DNA of 64,000 nucleotides from Buchnera aphidicola (Aphis craccivora) (GTDB taxonomy: Bacteria > Pseudomonadota > Gammaproteobacteria > Enterobacterales > Enterobacteriaceae). Position 1 is the first letter of the stretch; each line of letters begins with the position of its first letter. This document shows, piece after piece, positions 40,171-49,924 of this stretch. The DNA lies in assembly GCF_005082145.1 (NCBI RefSeq), contig NZ_CP034897.1, positions 558,001-622,000 of the forward strand, in the 5' to 3' direction. The notes beneath the pieces are model-generated. The model was not told where the DNA came from. It worked only from the letters and a program-made list of their open reading frames with translations, and ran no database searches. The position numbers were made by a program, and so were the translations under genes.

Positions 40171-42063
40171 TTAAACATTAAAATGTAATAAAACTTCTTT
40201 TATATTTTTTGTTTTAGATAATTTAGTAATAATATCTGGATTATCTAATGCATTTGTAATCTTGCTAACTACCATAACATGTTCATTATTTTTAGCTGCA
40301 ATCCCAATTACAAGATACGCTATATCATCAATGTTATCTCCGAAACGTACACCGTTGGGAAATTGACAAAAAATTATTCCAGTTTTTAAAATATTATCTT
40401 TTGCTTCTATAGTACCATGCGGTAATGCGATATGCTCTCCTAACCATGTAGATGTAATTTTTTCTCTCTCTAACATTGCATCAATATAATCATTTTTAAC
40501 ATAACCTTGTTCTACTAAATGTTTTCCGACTATTTTAATGGCTTCTTCTTTATTATTAGCAAATTGATTAAGAATAATATTTTTTTGACTCAATTGAAAT
40601 AATTTTTCTGATTTATTTTTTTTATTAAAATCATTTTTTTTAGTTGTATATATTTTATTATAAAAATTTTTATTTTTAATTAATTTATTTACTAAAGCAT
40701 CATAAAACATGTTATCAAGAAAACTAACTAAAGATATATGTTTAGCATTAGGAGCATGCTGTTTAGCACGAGAAGTTAAATTTTTATGTGTTATTACAAT
40801 GTCAGCGTTTTTAGGTATACAATGAATAGAAACATTATGTATAGATATATCTATTAAATTTTTTTTTCTTATTTTTTCACGAAGAATACTTGCTCCTATT
40901 GCACTTGATCCCATTCCAGCATCGCAAGCAACTACAATAGTATTAATATCTTTAAAAAAATAATCTGATTTATCATTTTTATAATTTAATAAATTATCAT
41001 CAATTATCTTTTCAGATGACTCAACAAACTTTTTATTTTTATGATCAATTAATTTTAATAATATAATAGCACTTAAAAAAGAAACGAAAAAAGAAGAAAA
41101 AATAGAAAAAATATTAATATAATAAAAATTTTTTTTTGTCATTGCTAAAATAGATAAAATAGATCCTGGTGAAACTGCTCCAATTAAACCACCTTGAAAA
41201 AAAATAAGTATAAAAATATTGGTCATACTTCCTAAAATAAGAGATAATAAAAATTTTGGATTCATTAGAACATAAGGAAAATAAACCTCATGAACTCCAC
41301 CTAAAAACTCGATAATCGCAGCTCCTCCAGCTGATTTATAATAATCTCCTTTTCCGAAAAAAAAACATGCAAGTAATACACCTAAACCTGGCCCTGGATT
41401 AGATTCTATTAAAAAAAATATAGAATTTTTATTTTCCAATATATCTTGAAGACCTAACGGAGAAAAAATCCCATGGTTAATTGTGTTGTTTAAAAAAAAT
41501 ATTTTAGCAGGTTCAATTATTATAGCTATAAAAGGCAATAAATTATAATGTATAATTGTTTTTAATAAACACCCTATAGAACTTGAAGTCCATTCAATAA
41601 AAGGTCCTATAATAAAAAATGAAATAATTGTTAAAAATATTCCAATTATTGCAATAGAAAAATTATTAACTAACATTTCAAAACCATTTTTTATTTTATC
41701 TTTCACTAAAATATCAAAATTTTTAATAATCCATCCACCTAATACTCCAGATACCATACCCCCTAATAACATAGGTATTTTAGTACTTGTAATCATACCA
41801 ATTGTAGTAATACTTCCAATTATACCCCCTCTTTCTCCTCCAACTAACCGACCTCCTGTATACCCAATAAGAATGGGTAATAAATAAAATATCATAGGTG
41901 AAATTAATTCTGCTAAAACTTTATTTGGCTTCCAACCTAAAGGCATAAATAAAGCACTCATGATACCCCATGCAATAAAAATGCTTATATTAGGCATCAT
42001 TATATTACTTAAAAATTGACCAAAATTTTGTATTTTAAATTTAATTGATTTAAACATATTCAT
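40171..42063 (-). CDS. mtlA: mannitol-specific PTS enzyme IICBA
   Basis: MtlA imports and phosphorylates mannitol through the phosphotransferase system in the inner membrane. The 630-residue fusion has the membrane IIC domain (residues about 20-340, [22 protein letters not shown]), the IIB domain with phosphocysteine Cys380 in [11 protein letters not shown], and the IIA domain with phosphohistidine His549 in IALPHGT. All three modules look intact (E. coli 637 residues). With mtlD and pgi it feeds imported mannitol into glycolysis. Confidence 0.97.
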   Translation of the reverse strand: MNMFKSIKFKIQNFGQFLSNIMMPNISIFIAWGIMSALFMPLGWKPNKVLAELISPMIFYLLPILIGYTGGRLVGGERGGIIGSITTIGMITSTKIPMLLGGMVSGVLGGWIIKNFDILVKDKIKNGFEMLVNNFSIAIIGIFLTIISFFIIGPFIEWTSSSIGCLLKTIIHYNLLPFIAIIIEPAKIFFLNNTINHGIFSPLGLQDILENKNSIFFLIESNPGPGLGVLLACFFFGKGDYYKSAGGAAIIEFLGGVHEVYFPYVLMNPKFLLSLILGSMTNIFILIFFQGGLIGAVSPGSILSILAMTKKNFYYINIFSIFSSFFVSFLSAIILLKLIDHKNKKFVESSEKIIDDNLLNYKNDKSDYFFKDINTIVVACDAGMGSSAIGASILREKIRKKNLIDISIHNVSIHCIPKNADIVITHKNLTSRAKQHAPNAKHISLVSFLDNMFYDALVNKLIKNKNFYNKIYTTKKNDFNKKNKSEKLFQLSQKNIILNQFANNKEEAIKIVGKHLVEQGYVKNDYIDAMLEREKITSTWLGEHIALPHGTIEAKDNILKTGIIFCQFPNGVRFGDNIDDIAYLVIGIAAKNNEHVMVVSKITNALDNPDIITKLSKTKNIKEVLLHFNV

Positions 42064-42191
42064 TGCTCATAATCTAGAAAAAACATTTAGTCAAGTAATA
42101 ACTAATTAAATAATAAGTTTTATTTAAAATTTAATATAAAACATAAAATAACTACTTAAAACTAATCATAACTAAAACAATTAAATTAATA

Positions 42192-43850
42192 TTATTTGTA
42201 AAAAGATTTATAAAAATTTATTAAACCTTTAGTAGAAGAGTCAAAATATTTATTATTTTCTATATTGTAAAAATTTTTATAAATATTTTTAGCTAAATTT
42301 TTTCCCAATTCTACACCCCATTGATCAAAACTAAAAATATTTAATAAATGACCCTGTACAAAAATTTTATGCTCATATAAAGCAATTAACACACCTAAAT
42401 TATAAGGTGTAATTTTTCGTATTAAAATGGAATTTGTAGGTTGATTTCCTATGCATTGCTTAAATAAAAAATTTTTATCTATTTTATTTAAATGTTTTGT
42501 ATTTTTTTTAAAAATAGTTTTTTCTTTTAAAAAAGATTTTTCTGAAGTTCCAAAAGCTAATGCTTTAGTTTGAGCTAAAAAGTTACATATTAGTTTAATA
42601 TGATGATTATCTATATGATTATGTGAAATGATAGGAACAATAAAATCACTTGGGATTAGTTTAGTACCTTGATGCATTAACTGAAAAAAAGCATGTTGAC
42701 CATTCGTTCCTGGTTCCCCCCAAATAATAGGTCCAGTTTGATAAGATATTTTTTGACCTTTTTTATCTATTGATTTACCATTAGATTCCATATTAGATTG
42801 TTGAAAATAAGCTGAAAATCGATGCATATATTGATCATATGGAAATATTGCTTCTGTTTCAGAACCAAAAAAATTAGTATACCAAATACTAATAAGTGCT
42901 AATATTATTGGTATATTTTTTTTATATTCTGAAGTATAAAAATGGTTGTCCATAGCATGAGCTCCATTTAAAAACTTTTCAAAATTATTAAATCCAATAG
43001 ATAAAATAATAGATAATCCTACAGAAGACCACAATGAAAAACGACCACCAACCCAATTCCAAAATTGAAAAATATTTTTAATATTAATACCAAAATCTAA
43101 TGCATTGTTTATATTAGCAGATAAAGCAAAAAAATGTTTATCTAAACTAGATTTATCTTTTGAATATTTTAAAAACCATGTTTTTGCGCTATTTGCGTTA
43201 ATGATTGTTTCTTCCGTAGTAAACGTTTTAGAAGCTATTAAAAAAATCGTTGTTTCAGGATAAATTTTTTTTAAAACTTCGGTAAGGTGAGTACCATCAA
43301 TATTTGAAACATAATGTATGTTTAAATGATTCTTATATGGACGCAATGCTTCTGTAACCATATACGGTCCTAAATCAGAACCTCCAATTCCTATATTGAC
43401 AACATCTGAAATAGATTTTCCAGTGTAGCCTTTCCATTTTCCAGTAATTACTAATTCTGAAAAATCTTTCATTTTCTTCAGTACATGATTAACTTCAAGC
43501 ATAACATTGCAATTATCTACAAAAATTGGAGAATTTCGTCTATTACGCAAAGCAATATGTAAAACAGATCGATTTTCTGTTTCATTTATTTTTTCTCCAG
43601 AAAACATTGATTTAATTGCTTTTTTAACATTCATTTCTTCAGCTAAATCTAATAAATATTTTAAAGTATTTTCAGTAATACGATTTTTTGAAAAATCAAC
43701 TAACATTTCATTTTCAAAACAAATAGAAAATTTTTCAAATCGATTAGCATCTAATAAAAAAAGATCTCTTAAATGCACATTTTTTATCATTTTAAAATGA
43801 TTTTTTAAAATGCTCCAAGATCTAGTTTGTACAAGATTAATGTGTTTCAT
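42192..43850 (-). CDS. pgi: glucose-6-phosphate isomerase
   Basis: Pgi interconverts glucose 6-phosphate and fructose 6-phosphate. The 552-residue protein (549 in E. coli) has the family signatures [38 protein letters not shown] with the catalytic glutamate, and the C-terminal [26 protein letters not shown]. It is upstream of mtlA on the same strand. No regulatory signal could be identified in the 128-base gap. Confidence 0.98.
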   Translation of the reverse strand: MKHINLVQTRSWSILKNHFKMIKNVHLRDLFLLDANRFEKFSICFENEMLVDFSKNRITENTLKYLLDLAEEMNVKKAIKSMFSGEKINETENRSVLHIALRNRRNSPIFVDNCNVMLEVNHVLKKMKDFSELVITGKWKGYTGKSISDVVNIGIGGSDLGPYMVTEALRPYKNHLNIHYVSNIDGTHLTEVLKKIYPETTIFLIASKTFTTEETIINANSAKTWFLKYSKDKSSLDKHFFALSANINNALDFGINIKNIFQFWNWVGGRFSLWSSVGLSIILSIGFNNFEKFLNGAHAMDNHFYTSEYKKNIPIILALISIWYTNFFGSETEAIFPYDQYMHRFSAYFQQSNMESNGKSIDKKGQKISYQTGPIIWGEPGTNGQHAFFQLMHQGTKLIPSDFIVPIISHNHIDNHHIKLICNFLAQTKALAFGTSEKSFLKEKTIFKKNTKHLNKIDKNFLFKQCIGNQPTNSILIRKITPYNLGVLIALYEHKIFVQGHLLNIFSFDQWGVELGKNLAKNIYKNFYNIENNKYFDSSTKGLINFYKSFYK

Positions 43851-44019
43851 TTGAACGATCTCTTAAATAATTTATATATATTTAAATTATTATACTATAA
43901 TGTTTTAAGTGTCCAATATCTATTCGTAATAAATTTTAAGAGATTTTTAAAAAATTTTGATTTTTTAAAAATACAAAAATGTTATATAATAAAACATAAT
44001 TTATATAAAATAAAACCTT

Positions 44020-44562
44020 ATGAAATTTAATAATAAAAATTTGATTTGGATAGATTTAGAAATGACAGGACTAAATCCTAAAATCCATCGAATTATTGAA
44101 ATTGCTACTTTAATTACAGATGCACAACTAAATATAATTTCAAAAGGACCAGTGATTGCTATTAATCAAAAAGAAAAACACATATTACTAATGAACGAAT
44201 GGAATCAAAAAACTCATATGAAAACTGGACTAATTGAAAGAGTTAAACAAAGTACTTACAATGAATTTAAAGCAGAATCTAAAACTATACTTTTTTTAAA
44301 ACAGTGGGTTCCTTTAAAATCATCTCCTATATGTGGAAACAGCATATATCAAGATCGAAAATTTTTAAATCAATATATGCCTAATTTAGAGAATTATTTT
44401 CATTATCGTTGTATTGATGTTAGTACTATTAAAGAATTAGTATCACGTTGGCATCCTAAGATAAAAACATTCAAAAAAAAAAAAAAACATACTGCTTTAG
44501 ATGATATACAAGAATCAATAATGGAATTAAATTTTTACAAAAAAATTTTTTTTAATATTTAA
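44020..44562 (+). CDS. orn: oligoribonuclease
   Basis: Orn degrades very short RNAs to mononucleotides. The 180-residue protein (181 in E. coli) has the DEDDh residues Asp12 and Glu14 ([10 protein letters not shown]), Asp112 ([11 protein letters not shown]), and His157 and Asp162 ([10 protein letters not shown]). Five lysines (152-156) immediately before the last motif are encoded by a run of 15 A at 44473-44487. The frame is intact, but any slippage there would remove the catalytic His and Asp. It is divergent from pgi. Confidence 0.96.
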   Translation: MKFNNKNLIWIDLEMTGLNPKIHRIIEIATLITDAQLNIISKGPVIAINQKEKHILLMNEWNQKTHMKTGLIERVKQSTYNEFKAESKTILFLKQWVPLKSSPICGNSIYQDRKFLNQYMPNLENYFHYRCIDVSTIKELVSRWHPKIKTFKKKKKHTALDDIQESIMELNFYKKIFFNI

Positions 44563-44679
44563 TTAAACTAAAAAATTTTATAAAAAATTAATATAAAATA
44601 GGTTTTTTAAAAGTAAAGCTTGATTAATCAGCTTTCTCTAGATAAAATATATAGAATATTTAAAAGTACTTTAAATTTC

Positions 44680-44755
44680 GCGGGAATAGCTCAGTCGGTA
44701 GAGCACAACCTTGCCAAGGTTGGGGTCGCGAGTTCGAATCTCGTTTCCCGCTCCA
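44680..44755 (+). tRNA. tRNA-Gly (GCC anticodon)
   Basis: The sequence is a near-exact match to E. coli glyV-type tRNA: acceptor GCGGGAA with TTCCCGC, AGCTCAGTCGGTAGAGC, anticodon loop TTGCCAA, T loop TTCGAAT. The discriminator is T and CCA is encoded at 44753-44755, unlike most tRNA genes in this window. Confidence 0.97.
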
Positions 44756-44802
44756 AACTATAATTTTACAATGAATATTTGCTAAAAGATCAAGGAAAAT
44801 TT

Positions 44803-45697
44803 ATGATTTTTTGTCATTCTTACAAATGGATCATATTAGCTTTTTTATTAATGAGTTTTCAGGTGAAATTTGAAAAAAATATTAAAAACAACAACATTAA
44901 TAAAATAATATTCGTTAAAAAAATAAATAATTATCAAAAAAAAAATAGTTTTTTCTCATACTAATAAAAACAAAATAATTAAAAGAACAAAAAAAATTAC
45001 TATATTAATAGATCCAGGACATGGTGGACAAGATCCAGGATCAATTGGGCATAGAGGACTAAAAGAAAAAGAAATAACTTTAAAAATTGCTATTCAATTA
45101 AAAAAATTATTAGATAAAGATAAACTATTTAATGCTGTTTTAACACGTAACAATGATTCTTATTTATCTTTAAAAAAAAGAAAAAATTTTTTAAAATATC
45201 AAAATGTAAATTTATTACTATCTATTCATGTAGATTCTTCACAAAAATCATACGTATCAGGAATATCAATTTGGATTGTTTCAAACAATCGAATGCACCG
45301 TGAAATTAATAATTTTATAAAAAATAAAAAAGAAAAAATTTATTTTTATAAAAATATAGAAGATATATTTAAAAATAATAAAAATGACATATATTTAAAA
45401 AAAACAATTCTTGATTTACAATTTAATAATTTTCAAGCTATGGAAATTAAATTATCAAGTTGTATATTCCAAGAATTTAAAAAAATTATCAAAGTAAATA
45501 AAATTAAACCAAATTATGCTAGCTTAGGAATATTAAGCTCTATAAACACACCGTCTATTTTAATTGAAACTGGATTTATTACAAACTTTGAAGAAGAAAA
45601 AAAATTAAAAACAATTGCTTATCAAAAAAAAATAGCTAATACTATTTACGCTTCATTAAAAAATTATTTTCAAAATAAATCTACATCTGTTTTTTAA
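44803..45697 (+). pseudogene. amiB: N-acetylmuramoyl-L-alanine amidase, broken by a 1-base poly(A) frameshift (possibly rescued)
   Basis: Amidases of this family cleave septal peptidoglycan during daughter-cell separation. ATG at 44803 (AAGGAAAA site before it) gives a signal-like hydrophobic N-terminus (WIILAFLLMSF) and a K/N-rich linker. At 44936-44945 a run of ten A shifts the frame; with nine A it would continue for a total of about 297 residues. After the shift the Amidase_3 domain is complete: DPGHGGQDPGSIG, KEKEITLKIA, LSIHVDSS and ILIETGFITNFEEE, holding the zinc ligands and catalytic glutamate. The next in-frame ATG (45293) lies beyond the first two zinc motifs. The E. coli AMIN targeting domain and the AmiB length (445) are missing, so AmiC is an alternative name. 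Confidence 0.85.
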
Positions 45698-45742
45698 AAA
45701 ATATTGAACAAAATAATTTAAATAATTTCTTTACAGAATATT

Positions 45743-45778
45743 TTTTAAGCATCAAAATATTATTTAAGATGCTTAAAA
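45743..45778. terminator. bidirectional hairpin terminator between amiB and rpmE
   Basis: TTTTAAGCATC at 45743-45753 and GATGCTTAAAA at 45768-45778 pair perfectly over 11 bases with a 14-base loop. The stem lies between convergent amiB and rpmE and has T-rich/A-rich flanks suitable for termination in both directions. Confidence 0.75.
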
Positions 45779-45834
45779 TAAAAAAATTATTTTTTTAAAT
45801 CATAAATAAAAAAACAATTTTATATAGTTTCTCA

Positions 45835-46041
45835 TTATTTAGTCATTTTAAAACGTTTTTTAAATCTTTCAACACGTCCTCCAGTATCAATAATTCTTTG
45901 TTTTCCAGTATAAAATGGATGACATTTTGCACATATATCTAGATTTAGATTATGATTAACAGTTGAAAAAATTTCAATTATATTTCCACATGAACAAGTA
46001 GCTGTTATCTGAGAATAATAAGGATGTATTTTTTTTTGCAT
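45835..46041 (-). CDS. rpmE: 50S ribosomal protein L31
   Basis: L31 bridges the large and small subunits. The 68-residue protein is the zinc-binding form with Cys16, Cys18, Cys37 and Cys40 (TCSCGN and [14 protein letters not shown]). The [14 protein letters not shown] tail is conserved. E. coli L31 has 70 residues. In E. coli rpmE is near priA, cytR, ftsN and hslV; here priA and cytR are gone and ftsN follows at once, divergently. Confidence 0.97.
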   Translation of the reverse strand: MQKKIHPYYSQITATCSCGNIIEIFSTVNHNLNLDICAKCHPFYTGKQRIIDTGGRVERFKKRFKMTK

Positions 46042-46142
46042 AGAAAATTTTCCTAAATTTATTAAAAATATTCATTATATTATACAATTATTAGTATATT
46101 AATTATTAATTTTTTTAAAAAATAAAAACAAAAATAAAAAAT

Positions 46143-46392
46143 ATGTATAACAATCAAAATAAAATTAATTCAATGTATTTTAAAAAAAAAAAAAAAAATT
46201 AAATTTAATAAATATAATTTATTTATTATCTTATTAGTAATAATTATTTCTTTAATTTTTTTCAATATATTTCTAAAAAAAACAAATAATACACAAAAAA
46301 AAATATTTATTCAAAACAAAGAAGATGAAAATACATTACCTGCTAAACCAAAGGAAAGATGGAAATATATTAAAAAATTAGAAAATTTATAA
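46143..46392 (+). pseudogene. ftsN: minimal cell-division protein FtsN, frameshifted in a 17-A tract (possibly rescued)
   Basis: FtsN activates septal peptidoglycan synthesis. ATG at 46143 opens MYNNQNKINSMYF and enters a run of seventeen A (46182-46198). With sixteen A the frame would continue through a basic stretch, one transmembrane segment (LFIILLVIIISLIFFNIFL) and a periplasmic tail ending LPAKPKERWKYIKKLENL, total 82 residues. That tail matches the E. coli FtsN segment LPPKPEERWRYIKELES, part of its juxtamembrane essential region. The SPOR domain is absent. Position directly before hslV is that of E. coli ftsN. As printed, the frame stops just after the tract. Confidence 0.82.
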
Positions 46393-46516
46393 AATAAATA
46401 CTTTTAAAAAAATATTTATTTAAACAAATTAATTATTAATTAATAATAACATGTAATTTATATATAAAACTTTATATATTTCTAAATAAAAACGTTATTT
46501 TTAAGAGGTTTTTCTT

Positions 46517-47047
46517 GTGACCACAATACTAAGTGTAAGATTAAAAAATAAAGTAGTAATCGGAGGTGATGGACAAGCAACTTTAGGCAATACTATTATG
46601 AAAAGTAATGTCAAAAAAATTAGAACTCTTTATCATGAAAAAGTAATTGCTGGTTTTGCAGGAGGAACTGCAGACGCCTTTACTTTATTCGATATGTTTG
46701 AAAAAAAATTATCTATATATCAAGGTCAATTACAACGATCAGCTATCGAATTAGCAAAAGATTGGAGATCTGATAAAATGCTCAGAAAATTAGAAGCTTT
46801 ATTAGCAGTTGCTGATAAAGAAACCTCACTAATCATTACTGGAAACGGAGATGTAATACAACCTGAAGATGATTTAATTGCAATTGGATCAGGAGGATCT
46901 TATGCTCAATCAGCTGCTCGTGCGTTAATCGAAAATACTAATCTTAATGCCAAAAAAATAGTAGAAAAATCACTTAATATTGCCGCAAATATTTGTATAT
47001 ATACAAATCATATTTTTACTATAAAAGAACTACTTTCAGAAAAGTAA
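46517..47047 (+). CDS. hslV: ATP-dependent protease subunit HslV
   Basis: HslV is the proteolytic chamber of the HslUV (ClpQY) protease. The start is GTG, with a TAAGAGG site about ten bases before, giving [20 protein letters not shown]; Thr2 becomes the N-terminal nucleophile after methionine removal. The 176 residues equal E. coli. [14 protein letters not shown] and [15 protein letters not shown] are conserved. hslU begins 11 bases after the stop, so both are made from one mRNA. Confidence 0.98.
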   Translation: MTTILSVRLKNKVVIGGDGQATLGNTIMKSNVKKIRTLYHEKVIAGFAGGTADAFTLFDMFEKKLSIYQGQLQRSAIELAKDWRSDKMLRKLEALLAVADKETSLIITGNGDVIQPEDDLIAIGSGGSYAQSAARALIENTNLNAKKIVEKSLNIAANICIYTNHIFTIKELLSEK

Positions 47048-47058
47048 GGATTATTTAT

Positions 47059-48390
47059 ATGTCTGAAATGACTCCCCCTCAAATTGTTGCTGAACTTGAT
47101 AAATTTATTGTTGGTCAAGAAAAAGCAAAAAAAGCGGTATCTATTGCATTAAGAAATCGTTGGCGTAGAATGCAATTAAATAATGAATTAAGACAAGAAA
47201 TTACACCCAAAAATATTTTAATGATTGGTCCTACTGGAGTCGGAAAAACAGAAATTGCTAGAAGATTGGCTAAATTAGCTAATTCTCCATTTATTAAAGT
47301 AGAAGCAACTAAATTTACTGAAGTAGGATATGTAGGAAAAGAAGTAGATTCAATCATTAGGGATTTAACTGATGCTGCTATAAAAATGGTTCGAATTAAA
47401 AATATTGAAAAAAATAAATCTAGGGTAGAAGAAATAGTTGAAGAAAGAATATTAGATATTTTAGTTCCAAGACCTAAAAATAATTGGACAGAAAACGAAA
47501 AAAATGAAAGTCTTTTAAATACTTTACAGATATTTCGTAAAAAATTAAGAGAAGGTGTTCTTGATGATAAAGAAATTGAAATTAACTTACTAGCTACTAC
47601 TATGGGTGTTGAAATTATGGCGCCTCCTGGTATGGAAGAGTTAACTAATCAATTACAATCTTTATTTCAAAATTTAAGTGGTCATAAAAAAAACACAAGA
47701 AGATTAAAAATTAAAGATGCAATTTTATTACTCAAAGAAGAAGAAGCTGCAAAATTAGTAAATCCAGAAGATATTAAAAAAGAAGCTATAGATGCAGTCG
47801 AACAAAATGGAATAGTGTTTATTGATGAAATAGATAAAATATGTAGAAGAAGTGATGTATCCGGACCAGATGTTTCAAGAGAAGGTGTTCAAAGAGATCT
47901 CCTTCCATTAATAGAAGGTTGCACTGTATCTACTAAATATGGAATGGTGAAAACAGATCATATTTTATTTATTACATCTGGTGCATTTCAAACATCTACA
48001 CCTTCTGATTTAATACCCGAATTACAAGGTCGACTTCCAATTAAAGTAGAATTAAAAGCATTAACAATAGATGATTTTGAAAAAATACTCACTGAACCTA
48101 CTGCATCAATTACAACTCAATATAAAGCGTTAATGGAAACAGAAAAAGTATATATAAATTTTACAAAAGAAGGAATTAGAAATATTGCAGAAGCAGCATG
48201 GAAGGTAAATGAATCCATGGAAAATATAGGGGCTCGTAGATTACATACAATATTAGAAAAGTTAATGGAAGATATTTCATTTAATGCTAGCAATAATAGT
48301 GGAAATACAATTGAAATAGATGCGAAATATGTTAGCAAACATTTAGATCAATTAATATCTAATGAAGATCTTAGTCGCTTTATTTTATAA
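47059..48390 (+). CDS. hslU: ATP-dependent protease ATPase subunit HslU
   Basis: HslU is the AAA+ unfoldase that feeds HslV. The ATG at 47059 gives [20 protein letters not shown] and exactly 443 residues, as in E. coli; an open extension upstream inside hslV was rejected. Walker A is GPTGVGKTE, Walker [10 protein letters not shown], the pore motif lies in [11 protein letters not shown], and the C-terminus ends EDLSRFIL, which docks into HslV. A hairpin terminator follows. Confidence 0.98.
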   Translation: MSEMTPPQIVAELDKFIVGQEKAKKAVSIALRNRWRRMQLNNELRQEITPKNILMIGPTGVGKTEIARRLAKLANSPFIKVEATKFTEVGYVGKEVDSIIRDLTDAAIKMVRIKNIEKNKSRVEEIVEERILDILVPRPKNNWTENEKNESLLNTLQIFRKKLREGVLDDKEIEINLLATTMGVEIMAPPGMEELTNQLQSLFQNLSGHKKNTRRLKIKDAILLLKEEEAAKLVNPEDIKKEAIDAVEQNGIVFIDEIDKICRRSDVSGPDVSREGVQRDLLPLIEGCTVSTKYGMVKTDHILFITSGAFQTSTPSDLIPELQGRLPIKVELKALTIDDFEKILTEPTASITTQYKALMETEKVYINFTKEGIRNIAEAAWKVNESMENIGARRLHTILEKLMEDISFNASNNSGNTIEIDAKYVSKHLDQLISNEDLSRFIL

Positions 48391-48400
48391 AAATAATTAA

Positions 48401-48446
48401 AATATTTATCCATTAAAAAATTATATAAGATGGATGAATATTTTAT
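48401..48446 (+). terminator. hairpin terminator after hslU
   Basis: AATATTTATCCAT at 48401-48413 pairs with ATGGATGAATATT at 48430-48442 (13 pairs, one G-U) and is followed by a T-rich tail. It separates hslVU from the ibpA promoter. Confidence 0.75.
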
Positions 48447-48460
48447 TTTATAAATTACTA

Positions 48461-48487
48461 TTGAAAAAAAAAAAAAAGATCATATAT
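48461..48487 (+). promoter_or_regulatory. candidate sigma-32 heat-shock promoter of ibpA with poly(A) spacer
   Basis: TTGAAA at 48461-48466 resembles the sigma-32 -35 element and CATATAT at 48481-48487 is a -10-like element. The gap is mostly a run of 14 A (48464-48477). From memory, published work on pea-aphid Buchnera (Dunbar and colleagues, 2007) showed that losing one A in the homopolymer of the ibpA heat-shock promoter changes aphid heat tolerance, and this is the matching location. Confidence 0.65.
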
Positions 48488-48491
48488 CAGT

Positions 48492-48572
48492 TAAGAAACT
48501 TTTTTAAATCTTAAAAATACTATTTAAATTAAATAATTAAAATATATTTTATAAATAAAAAGGAGTTTTTTA
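48492..48572 (+). promoter_or_regulatory. candidate RNA thermometer in the ibpA leader
   Basis: Bases 48492-48505 can pair with 48559-48572 in a continuous 14-bp helix (three G-U pairs) that covers the Shine-Dalgarno AGGAG at 48561-48565 and the first base of the start codon. The loop is about 53 bases, AT-rich. E. coli ibpA has a ROSE-type thermometer in the same position, so a heat-melted switch is a reasonable reading, but it is inferred from pairing alone. Confidence 0.45.
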
Positions 48573-49048
48573 TGTCTTATCGTTCACTTTCTTTTTTACC
48601 AAGTATTAATCATAATAGTGTTTTTTCAGATAGATTTAATCAAATTGATAAAATGTTTAGTACTTTAACAGGAGAAAAACCGCTATCAGACACACCATTA
48701 TATAATTTGATTCAGATTAACGAAAAAAAATATAAATTAATATTAAGTGTTCCTGGGTATGAAGAAAAAGAATTAGATATATCTGTACATAATAATCAAC
48801 TTATAATTCAAGGAAAAAAAGAAAAACACAATCAAGATAATGCAAAAATAAATAAATATTTACATAAAGATATTATATTTAGTAATTTTTCTTTAAGTTT
48901 TAATTTTGATCATAAGATACAAGTAAATAAAGCCAATTTATCTTTAGGTTTACTAGAATTAAATTTTGAATGCAATATTCCAGATGAAGAAAAACCTAAA
49001 AAAATATCTATTAATATCCCTAATAATGCACAAATTAGCAATAAATAA
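48572..49048 (+). CDS. ibpA: small heat-shock protein IbpA
   Basis: IbpA holds denaturing proteins in a refoldable state. The 158-residue protein has the alpha-crystallin domain at about residues 40-145, beginning YNLIQINEKKYKLILSVPGYEEKELDI and including LSLSFNFDHKIQVNKANL, read in blocks. The C-terminal I-x-I-like tail is ISINIPNN. A strong AAGGAG site precedes the ATG. It stands alone between two terminators with its own heat-shock-like promoter; ibpB is absent. Confidence 0.95.
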   Translation: MSYRSLSFLPSINHNSVFSDRFNQIDKMFSTLTGEKPLSDTPLYNLIQINEKKYKLILSVPGYEEKELDISVHNNQLIIQGKKEKHNQDNAKINKYLHKDIIFSNFSLSFNFDHKIQVNKANLSLGLLELNFECNIPDEEKPKKISINIPNNAQISNK

Positions 49049-49083
49049 AATATAAGTAATGTTTAAAAACACAAGAAAATTTT

Positions 49084-49125
49084 AATAATCATTGTACTTA
49101 AATCTAAATAAGTACAATGATTATT
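49084..49125 (+). terminator. hairpin terminator after ibpA
   Basis: A perfect 17-bp stem (49084-49100 with 49109-49125) closes an 8-base loop 36 bases after the ibpA stop, followed by a T-containing tail. It is one of the strongest hairpins in the window. Confidence 0.85.
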
Positions 49126-49160
49126 TAAAATAATTTTTAAATAATGTATAGGAATATAGA

Positions 49161-49916
49161 ATGAATCCTTGGATTAATGCTAAAGTTTTAAAAATAAAAA
49201 AATGGACTACAAATTTATTTAGTATTTTTTTAAAAGCACCTATATCAGTGTTTCAAGCGGGACAATTCACAAAATTAGCTATATGTGAAAATGATAACAC
49301 AAAAAAAATTCAGAGAGCATACTCATTTGTTAATGCTCCAAGTAGTCAAAATTTAGAAATTTATATTGTTCGTATTCCAAATGGTAAGTTAAGTAATCTT
49401 TTATATAATTTAAAAAGTGGAGATAATTTATTTATTAAAAAAAAATCATATGGATTTTTTATTCTTCAAGAAATACCTGACTGTGAAATATTATGGATGT
49501 TTGCAACTGGAACTGCAATTGCTCCTTATTGCTCTATATTACAAGAAGGTGGTAAAGATATTGAAAGATTTAAAAATATTGTTTTAATACATGCTGTTCG
49601 ATATAAAAACGAGTTAACTTATCTTCCTTTAATGAAACAACTATGTTTAAAATATAATGGAAAATTGAAAATTCAAACTATAGTAAGTCGAGAAAAAGAT
49701 AATAATTCTTTACCAGGAAGAATTCCTTTTTTATTGAAAAATAAAATCATAGAAAATAAAATTGGATTAGAAATTAACCGAAAAAACTCACATATCATGT
49801 TATGTGGAAATCCTTCAATGGTAAAAGAAACATATTTATTACTGAATGAATTGAAAAATATGACTAAACATTTAAGAAAAAAACATGGACATATTACCAT
49901 GGAAAATTATTGGTAA
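49161..49916 (+). CDS. fpr: ferredoxin/flavodoxin-NADP+ reductase
   Basis: Fpr moves electrons from NADPH to flavodoxin or ferredoxin, feeding radical-SAM and Fe-S enzymes. The 251-residue protein (248 in E. coli) has FAD-binding [11 protein letters not shown] and [11 protein letters not shown], the NADP motif [39 protein letters not shown], and ends HITMENYW with the C-terminal aromatic residue. It reads toward the decayed epmA on the opposite strand. Confidence 0.96.
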   Translation: MNPWINAKVLKIKKWTTNLFSIFLKAPISVFQAGQFTKLAICENDNTKKIQRAYSFVNAPSSQNLEIYIVRIPNGKLSNLLYNLKSGDNLFIKKKSYGFFILQEIPDCEILWMFATGTAIAPYCSILQEGGKDIERFKNIVLIHAVRYKNELTYLPLMKQLCLKYNGKLKIQTIVSREKDNNSLPGRIPFLLKNKIIENKIGLEINRKNSHIMLCGNPSMVKETYLLLNELKNMTKHLRKKHGHITMENYW

Positions 49917-49924
49917 ATTTAACT

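Noticed and set aside
43507-44030. Plus-strand open frames antisense to the pgi 5' end and in the pgi-orn spacer
   Set aside because: They mirror conserved pgi codons or are AT-rich open sequence with no recognisable protein and no ribosome site.
46993-47058. Longer HslU starting inside hslV
   Set aside because: The conserved MSEMTP start at 47059 is clear, and the extension overlaps hslV in another frame.
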